Origin: Planctomycetaceae bacterium
GTDB taxonomy: Bacteria; Planctomycetota; Planctomycetia; Pirellulales; Lacipirellulaceae
Assembly (NCBI GenBank): GCA_002713555.1
Contig: PATG01000065.1
Span: 1-30,929, forward strand
DNA length: 30,929 nt
Direction: 5' to 3'
The notes under the pieces are model-generated. The model did no database searches, had not been told where the DNA came from, and worked only from the letters and a program-made list of their open reading frames with translations. The position numbers were made by a program, and so were the translations under genes. Below are positions 23,781 through 30,929 of this stretch, piece by piece; the first letter of the stretch is position 1, and the number at the start of each line of letters is the position of its first letter.

Positions 23781-24884
23781 ATGCGTGGAAGACTCTTCTT
23801 ATTACTCTGCTGGCTCACCGGCTTGCCTCTGACTGGCTGCAGTTTGGTGCTACCTGAAATTTCGCACCAGCCTGTGATTCGCAATCCCTTTCCACAGCTT
23901 GGCCGCGTGGCAGTTGCGCCATTCTTTAATCATAGCGACGAACCAACATTGGATGGCCGTGTTGTGACCATGGCCTATTTTGCCGAATTGCAAGCAACTC
24001 CCGGTTTTGAAGTTGTGCCGCTTAATGTTGTCGAAGAAGCCATCCTGGCCAATCGCGTAGATCTCAATGGCCCTGGCGAAGCACGCCGTTTAGCTCAACT
24101 CCTGAACGTTGATGCTGTCATTGTGGGTGCTGTTACGGACTATTCACCCTACTACCCACCACGCATTGGTATGCATGTTGAGTGGTATACGGCCAATCCG
24201 GGCTATCATGAGATACCCGTCGGTTACGGCCTACCATGGAACACGCCCGAAGAAGAATTCATTCCTGATTCGCTAGTCTACGAATCGCAAATGGCTCTTG
24301 CACGCGCACAGATGGCAACGCAAGCGCCTGACTGTGATTCGAGTTGTCAAGCACTGCCGTCGCCACCACAAGATCCTGTCGATGCCAGCGAACCTGTTGC
24401 AATCAATCCTTTTGAATCGAGCCAGATCCCACTCGCGGAACAAACTGAGGAACTACCGGCTGGCAATCCTACTCCGTCGCAAGCTGGTAGCGACGTCCAC
24501 TCTGGCAACAAAATTGCACTAGACGAAACCATCGTTACTAGCCAACCAACTGATGTAATCGGTGCCTTGCCGCCTTATTGGCCTGACGAAAGCTGTTTTG
24601 TTCCGGGTGCTCCACAAGCAATACGCCCTGCATGCATTCCTCATTATGGCCCCGTGCTCAAGCATACAAGCATCTATCATGGCACTGATCCTGCAGTAAC
24701 ACAGGCTTTAAAGAGCTACGTCTACTTTCGTGACGATGCTCGTTTTGGAGGCTGGAAGTCTTATCTTCAGCGCAGCGACGACTTTTTACGCTTCTGCTGT
24801 CACATGCATATTTCTGAAATGCTGTCATCTCGTGGCGGGAGTCACAAAACTCGTCTGGTGTTGCGGTGGCCTGAACGCCGATAG
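23781..24884 (+). CDS. Putative lipoprotein of LpoB/GNA1162-like architecture
   Basis: A 367-residue exported lipoprotein. The frame opens at a TTG (23733), but the ATG at 23781 starts MRGRLFLLLCWLTG and puts the lipobox LTGC at 17-20, so Cys20 would be lipidated. Residues about 37-130 (GRVAVAPFFNHSDEPTLDGR, LLNVDAVIVGAVTDYSPYYPP) resemble the CsgG/LpoB/GNA1162 nucleotide-binding-like fold found in envelope lipoproteins: a strand, 'F-N-S', helices and 'DAVI-G-V-DY'. A low-complexity Pro/Ser/Glu/Gln linker (about 175-270) follows, then a Cys-containing C-terminal region. The role is unknown; assistance to an outer-membrane or peptidoglycan complex is a guess. It may be co-transcribed with the small gene 176 nt downstream. 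Confidence 0.72.
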   Translation: MRGRLFLLLCWLTGLPLTGCSLVLPEISHQPVIRNPFPQLGRVAVAPFFNHSDEPTLDGRVVTMAYFAELQATPGFEVVPLNVVEEAILANRVDLNGPGEARRLAQLLNVDAVIVGAVTDYSPYYPPRIGMHVEWYTANPGYHEIPVGYGLPWNTPEEEFIPDSLVYESQMALARAQMATQAPDCDSSCQALPSPPQDPVDASEPVAINPFESSQIPLAEQTEELPAGNPTPSQAGSDVHSGNKIALDETIVTSQPTDVIGALPPYWPDESCFVPGAPQAIRPACIPHYGPVLKHTSIYHGTDPAVTQALKSYVYFRDDARFGGWKSYLQRSDDFLRFCCHMHISEMLSSRGGSHKTRLVLRWPERR

Positions 24885-25060
24885 AAATCTCTGTAGCCTT
24901 GTCTCGCCGGAAAGGTTGCGCTGGCCACATCCAGTCAGGAGTCCCCCGAAAGGGAGGCGATTGAAAGTTCTGGCCGACCCCCGAATGAACCCACTGCCAT
25001 GGACCGGCACCATGACCAGTCAGACCAACAATTGCTTTTGCCGCATGGAGAGCTGCTAAC

Positions 25061-25294
25061 GTGAACGACGACATTAATGTGTTGGCCCTGGTCAAAGGCA
25101 AAGAGCGCTACATCTTCTTGTTCGACGATTCCCAGCGTGGCGAAACGCTACGCACGCTTGGCCGTTATGCTTCAAATTCTGAACTAAGCTTCTCATGGTA
25201 CGATGCGGCCGTGCTTAGTCAGAAAGTACGCCAAACGGGTCCTGCGGACAAACAGTTCCAGCGCACTACGATACCTCAGTCGAAGGATGAGTAA
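25061..25294 (+). CDS. Small protein of unknown function
   Basis: A 77-residue protein starting with GTG at 25061, preceded by GGAGAG about 10 nt upstream. It contains VLALVKGKERYIFLFDDSQRGETLRTLGRYASNSELSFSWYDA, read as two strands, a helix and a strand, a compact soluble fold without signal peptide. The last 15 residues are polar and probably disordered. The good ribosome-binding site and protein-like composition support a real gene. It lies between the lipoprotein gene and the xer gene on the same strand. I recognise no family. Confidence 0.65.
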   Translation: MNDDINVLALVKGKERYIFLFDDSQRGETLRTLGRYASNSELSFSWYDAAVLSQKVRQTGPADKQFQRTTIPQSKDE

Positions 25295-25323
25295 GAAGAA
25301 AAAGGAGCCAACAAGAAAGTGCA

Positions 25324-25337
25324 TTGCGCTAGCGCAA
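25324..25337. repeat. Perfect 14-bp palindrome
   Basis: TTGCGCTAGCGCAA reads the same on both strands. It lies in the spacer before the xer gene, 45 nt from repeat copy B. It could be a dimeric protein site or part of a repeat. Confidence 0.4.
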
Positions 25338-25381
25338 CCCTACGCTCCCAATTCTGCCGTCTATCGCATCTATTGCATCCA

Positions 25382-25431
25382 TTTCGTCACGAGGCGAGCT
25401 CAGGCATTTTGCTGGCAAGGCATGTGAGGCT
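25382..25431 (+). repeat. Dispersed intergenic repeat, copy B
   Basis: The 50-nt partner of 293-341, about 80% identical with one single-base gap, in the same orientation. It sits in the 269-nt spacer before the xer gene. Confidence 0.5.
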
Positions 25432-25563
25432 GGCGGGAGACCGTAACGCGCCTAAGGATCGCTGGCCGAAGCAGTGCCCAGCCGATGCTGACACCGTCGG
25501 AAAGGCCTCTTCGAGATCAGTACTTGCCACAGCAGAAAAGAACAATCTATCCAGGCTATTCTC

Positions 25564-26463
25564 ATGCAGCGAAAGATCGCAAAATTCCTACAGCATTTGC
25601 ATGTAGAACGCGCTGCTTCGCAGCACACTCTCAAAGCCTATCGCGAGGATCTCGAAACTTTTCACGAATATTTTCAGGATGGCAACAACAATTGTCCTGA
25701 ACCGGGCAGCCTCAACGCCGTTGAATTGCGAGGCTATTTGGCTGCGCTCCATGAGGCAACTTACGCCAAGGCTTCGATAGCACGTAAACTTGCGTCCTTG
25801 CGCAGTTTTTACCGTTTTGGCCAACGCGAAGGATGGGCCGATACCAATCCGGCCAAGGCACTCCGCAATCCCCGTAAAGCAAAAAAGCTGCCACATTTTT
25901 TATCCACAGACGAAATCGCCAAGCTGCTCTCTGCACCACCTGCCAACAGTCCAATGGGTCTGCGCGACCGGGCACTGCTCGAAACACTCTATTCAGCAGG
26001 TCTTCGTGTGAGCGAACTGGTTGATCTTAATGATGGGGATCTTGATTATCCGCAAGGAATTTTGCGAGTACGTGGCAAAGGCCGTAAGGAACGCTTGGCC
26101 CCGCTTGGCTCCTATGCGGAACGCGCCCTGCAGAAGTGGCAATCACAACGCAAATTATCTCTTAAAGAATCGCAAGGTAAAAGTGCCCCCGTATTTATCA
26201 ACCGGTTGGGCACCAGAATTACTTCTCGAAGCGTTGGCCGGATGTTAGAAAAATACCTCCGCGAGACGGGTCTCGACAGTCGCACCAGTCCTCACACGCT
26301 CCGGCACAGTTTTGCCACCCACTTACTTGATCGAGGGGCCGACATTCGTAGCGTGCAAGAGTTGTTGGGGCACAAAAGTCTAGAGACAACACAAATCTAC
26401 ACCCATGTCAGCACCCGCAACTTAAAAGCCGCTTATGAAAAAGCGCACCCCAGAGCGAAGTAG
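25564..26463 (+). CDS. xerD: Tyrosine recombinase XerC/XerD
   Basis: A 299-residue site-specific recombinase that resolves chromosome dimers at dif during cell division. The N-terminal SAM-like core-binding domain (about 1-100, KFLQHLHVERAASQHTLKAYREDL) precedes the catalytic domain. The active-site set is complete: Arg148 (SAGLRVSEL), Lys172 (GKGRKER), His244 and Arg247 (HTLRHSFATHLL), His270 (LLGHKSL) and nucleophile Tyr279 (TQIYTHVS). These positions coincide with E. coli XerD numbering. It is chromosomal housekeeping type rather than a phage or integron integrase; there are no attC-like sites or cassettes beside it. XerC and XerD cannot be separated firmly here, and a second copy would be expected elsewhere. 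Confidence 0.93.
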   Translation: MQRKIAKFLQHLHVERAASQHTLKAYREDLETFHEYFQDGNNNCPEPGSLNAVELRGYLAALHEATYAKASIARKLASLRSFYRFGQREGWADTNPAKALRNPRKAKKLPHFLSTDEIAKLLSAPPANSPMGLRDRALLETLYSAGLRVSELVDLNDGDLDYPQGILRVRGKGRKERLAPLGSYAERALQKWQSQRKLSLKESQGKSAPVFINRLGTRITSRSVGRMLEKYLRETGLDSRTSPHTLRHSFATHLLDRGADIRSVQELLGHKSLETTQIYTHVSTRNLKAAYEKAHPRAK

Positions 26464-26466
26464 GAT

Positions 26467-27117
26467 TTAACCCTTGGGCTCAGCAATCACAATATTTTTA
26501 ATCATGGCCTGAAACTGCTTGGATGCTTTTTGGATTGTTTGCTGGGGACCATAGAGTTTGACAAACCAGGTTCCTCCTTTTTGGGCGGGAATGATGGCCG
26601 CCAACATGCGATAATCTGGGCGAGCAACCTTAGGCCCGAAAGGACCCCGTGGCTGGTCCTGAAACACACCCTTGAGATCAACAAGGTGGACCTCCAACTG
26701 GCCAATCTTTATCTTTTGGATGCTCTTATCCTTTTCCCCCAACGCTTTGTCCTCTGCCGTGCGAAATTGGCCAACCCAGCGCGCAATATTGGCTTCAATA
26801 CTGCCGCCGGCTGACATAATTGTCATTCGCCCGGGCACCGTGTCCCCTTTTGCTGCAGGAACCGAAAACTCATGCTTGATAATGCGATTGCGCGGTTTGA
26901 CGACCGGCCATTGGCCAGGAACGGGTAGACTCAGTCTCCCCTGAACAAGTTCGACAACGTGTGGAGGAACTTCTTTCTTTTGTTGACTTGCGGGTGTTGC
27001 CGCAGGAAGGGAGGCTGCTGTCTCTGTCGACTTTTCATCAGCATATAACGACCCAGTAATAACTAGCACAATTGAGCTGACAAGGATCCTTCGACAGAAA
27101 TAAATCATGGTAGACAT
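26467..27117 (-). CDS. Secreted protein of unknown function
   Basis: A 216-residue protein. I start at the ATG at 27117, which has AGAAGG 7 nt upstream and begins a proper signal peptide (MSTMIYFCRRILVSSIVLVI, cleavage after SLYA). Earlier in-frame starts (GTG at 27159, ATG at 27144) would bury it. After a Lys/Gln-rich linker, the mature domain contains LSLPVPGQWPVVKPRNRIIKHEF, GRMTIMSAGGSIEANIARWVGQF and TWFVKLYGPQQTIQKASKQF. These read as a lipocalin- or Mog1/PsbP-like 'amphipathic sheet plus helix' domain, only an impression. It follows the GYF_2 protein gene by 46 nt on the same strand, so the two are likely an operon. Its 3' end nearly touches the convergent xer gene (3 nt). Confidence 0.75.
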   Translation of the reverse strand: MSTMIYFCRRILVSSIVLVITGSLYADEKSTETAASLPAATPASQQKKEVPPHVVELVQGRLSLPVPGQWPVVKPRNRIIKHEFSVPAAKGDTVPGRMTIMSAGGSIEANIARWVGQFRTAEDKALGEKDKSIQKIKIGQLEVHLVDLKGVFQDQPRGPFGPKVARPDYRMLAAIIPAQKGGTWFVKLYGPQQTIQKASKQFQAMIKNIVIAEPKG

Positions 27118-27163
27118 GGTAATCCTTCTGGATGCTGTGCCCATGGGATGGTTAGCCACCGAA

Positions 27164-27847
27164 TTAATTGTTGCTGACCACCAACAAAAAGGCGATTAAC
27201 AATAGTAGTACCAGGCCACCCAAGGCGATGGTAAACACTTTGGCACGATCACGACGACTTCTTTTGCGATGTCGATGCTTTTGAGGAAACTCGAAAGTTG
27301 GAAGGCTTTCCTGCATCGCAATTTCTTCGCTCGATTCTTGTGTTGGTGTCTGAAATAACTTCACTGCTTCGTGGCCCGTTTTCCATTCAGGCCACCCTGT
27401 TCGCCATACCTGACTATCTACCAACACACGCCCTTCTTGAACCCAGGTATGCATCAGTTCCGTGGTGGCAGGACCATACTGTTCTCCCGAAACAGCTCGT
27501 ACGTACCATACCTCCTGGACAGGAGGAGGAGTGGTGGGGCCAGCAGTCTCTGGAGGAATCGCTGGAGGTAGCGGGGACGATGCCAAAGGTTGCTGGGGGG
27601 GAGGAGTGGCCGTTCGTACAGAGCCAGCTTCGTGGATAAGGTCCACCTCATTTTTAGAGACCTCATTGACGTCTTTAGGGGCTTCATGTACGCCGTGGGT
27701 TCCCTCCCCCTGGGAACTTGTCGCCCTTCCATCAATAGCGGGAATCACAAAACGAGTATCGCACTCTGGACATATTCCGCGTTTTCCAGCAAGGAATTCC
27801 TTCACATGCAGCGGATGACCCTTAGGACACGTAAACCGTATGCCCAT
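27164..27847 (-). CDS. Zinc-ribbon / GYF_2-domain membrane-anchored protein
   Basis: A 227-residue protein starting MGIRFTCPKGHPLHV (ATG at 27847; the frame opens 5 codons earlier). Residues 7-29 carry CP-GH and CPEC pairs, a zinc ribbon. A Pro-rich linker (about 65-115) follows. Then a GYF_2-type domain (about 116-165: VWYVRAVSGEQYGPATTEL... WVQEGRVLVDSQVWRTGWPEW) of the kind that binds proline-rich peptides. A basic His/Arg stretch (HRHRKRSRRDR) precedes a C-terminal transmembrane helix (about 203-224), giving a tail-anchored, cytoplasm-facing topology. This architecture is common in planctomycetes; the partner is unknown. It heads a probable operon with the secreted protein gene and diverges from uppP. 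Confidence 0.82.
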   Translation of the reverse strand: MGIRFTCPKGHPLHVKEFLAGKRGICPECDTRFVIPAIDGRATSSQGEGTHGVHEAPKDVNEVSKNEVDLIHEAGSVRTATPPPQQPLASSPLPPAIPPETAGPTTPPPVQEVWYVRAVSGEQYGPATTELMHTWVQEGRVLVDSQVWRTGWPEWKTGHEAVKLFQTPTQESSEEIAMQESLPTFEFPQKHRHRKRSRRDRAKVFTIALGGLVLLLLIAFLLVVSNN

Positions 27848-27981
27848 TTTTCTGCAGCCCACTCGTCATTAGAAAATTGCCTGAAACCCCCTTTCTCAGT
27901 GTATACGTGCAAGGCCGTGGCGAGAAGCCATCCAATCATAAGCAGACAAGAGCGGCAAGTGTAGCTATAGTTAGGCTCATT

Positions 27982-28758
27982 ATGGCACTATGGGAAATTA
28001 TTCTGCTGGGCATCGTCCAAGGACTTACCGAATTCTTACCGGTAAGTTCCTCGGGGCATTTAGTAGTAGCCAATGCAATTTTAGAGGCTCTCGGCAGCCC
28101 GCCAGTTGAGGATTTAGTGGAAGTCGAAGTTGTGCTCCATCTGGGCACACTTGCGGCAGTGCTAGTTTTTTATCGAAACGAAATCACGAGACTCCTCACG
28201 AGTGATCGTAAGGTGCTTGTGCCGCTTGCCATTTCCACCGTACCAGCGGCAGTTGTTGGATTGCAAATGGACGACAAATTGCTCGCCAACGCGTTATTGG
28301 CAGGGCTCATGTTTCCTCTCACAGCGGTCGGCCTGCTGTGGATTTCTCGTCGTGAAACTGGCGATGGCGACTACGCCAATCTGCGCCCCGGTCAGGCACT
28401 CTGGATTGGCTTGCTACAAGCTTTAGCAATTTTACCCGGTATCTCGCGGAGTGGAGCTACGATTGTGGGTGGACTCAGTGTTGGCTTAAAACGCGAACAG
28501 GCCGCAACATTTGCCTTTCTGATGGCTCTCCCTACCATCGGAGGTGGCGGACTGCTCAAGGGAATTGAGGCTTATCGGGAAGGGTCAACCGGAACACCCC
28601 TGGCTACCTTGGCTGTGGGATTTGTGATTTCTATGATCGTCGGCTGGGCCTCTCTCCATTTACTGATCCATTGGGTACGACGCGGTCAGCTGGCAATGTT
28701 TGCCTGGTACCTCCTACCGCTAGGTGTGGCGGTCATCATTTGGCAAAGCCTGCTTTAA
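27982..28758 (+). CDS. uppP: Undecaprenyl-diphosphatase
   Basis: An inner-membrane enzyme (BacA/UppP) that dephosphorylates undecaprenyl diphosphate, recycling the lipid carrier for peptidoglycan and other wall polymers. From the ATG at 27982 it has 258 residues; the frame is open 35 codons further upstream, but that part has no conserved features. The first motif, VQGLTEFLPVSSSGHL (12-27, the acidic and serine residues), and the second, PGISRSG (152-158), are intact. About 7-8 hydrophobic helices are visible. It diverges from the GYF_2 gene. No terminator is clear downstream; a weak CCCAG/CTGGG hairpin lies just past the stop. Confidence 0.95.
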   Translation: MALWEIILLGIVQGLTEFLPVSSSGHLVVANAILEALGSPPVEDLVEVEVVLHLGTLAAVLVFYRNEITRLLTSDRKVLVPLAISTVPAAVVGLQMDDKLLANALLAGLMFPLTAVGLLWISRRETGDGDYANLRPGQALWIGLLQALAILPGISRSGATIVGGLSVGLKREQAATFAFLMALPTIGGGGLLKGIEAYREGSTGTPLATLAVGFVISMIVGWASLHLLIHWVRRGQLAMFAWYLLPLGVAVIIWQSLL

Positions 28759-28842
28759 CGCAATGCCCAGGGGACTGGCTGGGAGTACCTGTTGTTCGTT
28801 CATTCGGCTGGCCTTCTCCTCCCACAGAGGCTGCACTTCCGT

Positions 28843-28857
28843 CTGCCATAATGGCAG
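28843..28857. repeat. Inverted repeat CTGCCAT-A-ATGGCAG
   Basis: Perfect 7-bp arms around one base, 85 nt after the uppP stop. The 1-nt centre suits a DNA dyad site rather than an RNA hairpin. Function is unknown. Confidence 0.35.
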
Positions 28858-29065
28858 TAACCCGTGCCTTTTTACTCCCTAAATCCCATATTGGCAGCGT
28901 ATCAAAATTCTGAGGATGCCTCTAATTTCTTACTATTTAAGAAGTTGCGACAAGTGTCCCAATTGGCGCGCCGCTTGCTTTTAAATGCTTACTTACCGCC
29001 TCTCTGCTGCGCCAACACTGTACGCGTAAGCAGTGGCATCCGTAAAAGGCAAAGTACCCCGTTCT

Positions 29066-29095
29066 TTCCTGGCCCTCTTAGTAGGGTCCCAGGAA
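29066..29095 (+). promoter_or_regulatory. Strong hairpin in the groES upstream region
   Basis: TTCCTGG pairs with CCAGGAA, and inside it CCCT pairs with AGGG around CTTAGT, with a 2-nt bulge: 11 bp in total. It lies about 140 nt upstream of the groES ATG with no T-run after it. It could be a leader structure, an RNA thermometer component, or a terminator of upstream transcription. Confidence 0.4.
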
Positions 29096-29237
29096 GTGTG
29101 ACTTCTCGTGCGTAAAAGCCAGCAGCGAAGGCGAGCTGGCCAATAACGCGAGGATCTGGCATTACGAAGATCAAGGGTCCGTAAGATATTTTTGCAAACT
29201 CACCATCACAAATTTAATTTTCTCGGAGAACACCCCA

Positions 29238-29555
29238 ATGGCCACAGCCACCAAGAAGAAGAGCAAGATTGCCCTCCAACCTTTGGGCGACAAAGTTGTC
29301 GTTTCGCGTGAAGAATCGCTCGATACCACAGCCGGTGGAATCTTTCTCCCCGACAGTGCCAAAGACAAGCCAAGCCGCGGTACGATTATCGCTGTGGGCA
29401 CTGGCAAATTGCTAGACGACGGCAGCCGTGGAGAAATCCAAGTCAAGAAAGGCGACCGCGTACTGTTCACCAGTTACGCTCCCGAAACCATCACCATCGA
29501 TGATGATGAATACCTGCTCATGAGCGAAAGCGATATCTTGGCAGTGATTGAATAG
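29238..29555 (+). CDS. groES: Co-chaperonin GroES
   Basis: The heptameric lid of the GroEL folding chamber. At 105 residues it is slightly longer than the usual 95-97 because of a Lys-rich N-terminal extension (MATATKKKSKI). Core features are LQPLGDKVVVSREE (13-26), the mobile loop around TTAGGIFLPDSA (30-41), GTIIAVGTGK, VKKGDRVLFTSYA and the C-terminal EYLLMSESDILAVIE. The ATG at 29238 follows CGGAGA at 8 nt. groEL begins 139 nt downstream, the standard groES-groEL operon order. No CIRCE box is seen, so HrcA control is not supported by the sequence. Confidence 0.97.
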   Translation: MATATKKKSKIALQPLGDKVVVSREESLDTTAGGIFLPDSAKDKPSRGTIIAVGTGKLLDDGSRGEIQVKKGDRVLFTSYAPETITIDDDEYLLMSESDILAVIE

Positions 29556-29682
29556 GGACAATCGACTAGGAACGAGGGATTGGGATCCTCAATCTCCATC
29601 ACTCGAACCCCACACCTCAAATATTGTGACGCGAAGCGAACCAATTAAATACAACAACCCACATTTCAACACGATAACTTAA

Positions 29683-30929
<1,247 letters not shown>

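Larger units (their letters stand above)
28759..29237. other. Spacer upstream of groES
   Basis: About 480 nt without a supported gene. It contains CTGCCAT-A-ATGGCAG (28843-28857), a strong hairpin (29066-29095) and a GCCAGC/GCTGGC inverted repeat (about 29118-29140). The groES promoter must lie here, but no CIRCE element (TTAGCACTC-N9-GAGTGCTAA) was found. Confidence 0.5.

Noticed and set aside
25564..26463. Integron or phage integrase
   Set aside because: All catalytic positions coincide with XerD, and there are no attC-like repeats, cassettes, tRNA junction repeats or phage genes beside it.
28759..29237. CIRCE operator for groESL
   Set aside because: No TTAGCACTC...GAGTGCTAA or close variant was found by reading both strands.

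Overview
The window reads as chromosomal DNA of a planctomycete, most likely from the Pirellulaceae side of the phylum (inference). The signs are: a Hanks-type Ser/Thr kinase without a paired phosphatase; a protein with an N-terminal zinc ribbon, a GYF_2 domain and a C-terminal membrane anchor; a decayed C-terminus of a DUF1559 (pseudopilin-like) protein; a formaldehyde-activating-enzyme homologue outside any methylotrophy cluster; many secreted proteins of unknown function; and mostly single genes separated by long spacers. I found 26 protein genes (groEL cut by the right edge), one tRNA, two gene remnants, several hairpins or terminators, and a dispersed intergenic repeat.

Region 1 (1-7345, minus strand) is a nitrogen-control block. 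An ammonium channel (amt) is followed by its PII protein (glnB) and a strong terminator. Then come the PII-modifying enzyme glnD and a Ser/Thr kinase. Amt imports ammonium, PII gates it and senses 2-oxoglutarate/ATP, and GlnD would uridylylate Tyr51 of PII, which is present. A PduO-type cobalamin adenosyltransferase lies upstream of amt. The amt leader has two perfect inverted repeats.

Region 2 (7346-14657) holds mainly envelope or lineage-specific genes: an HlyD/RND-type adaptor, a secreted alpha/alpha-toroid (squalene-cyclase-like) protein, two unrecognised proteins, a soluble histidine kinase and an 86-residue protein. The spacer at 10840-11381 is unusually rich in hairpins.

Region 3 (14829-21685) is housekeeping: nadD and priA diverge, followed by a membrane histidine kinase with a CXXCH (haem c) periplasmic domain, which is tightly followed by rnhA, and then a secreted coiled protein.

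Region 4 (21686-26463) has decayed gene fragments, a Fae homologue lacking the expected N-terminal histidine, tRNA-Gly(CCC), a cysteine-rich secreted protein with a textbook terminator, a lipoprotein of LpoB/GNA1162-like architecture, a small protein, and a XerC/D recombinase.

Region 5 (26467-end) has a secreted protein plus the GYF_2 protein on the minus strand, divergent uppP, then groES-groEL with a strong hairpin but no CIRCE element upstream.

I do not see a clearly new multi-gene system, CRISPR array, prophage or insertion sequence. The points most worth checking are the Fae variant, the haem-type kinase, the structured spacer at 10.9-11.1 kb, the amt leader and the gene remnants at 21.8-22.1 kb.
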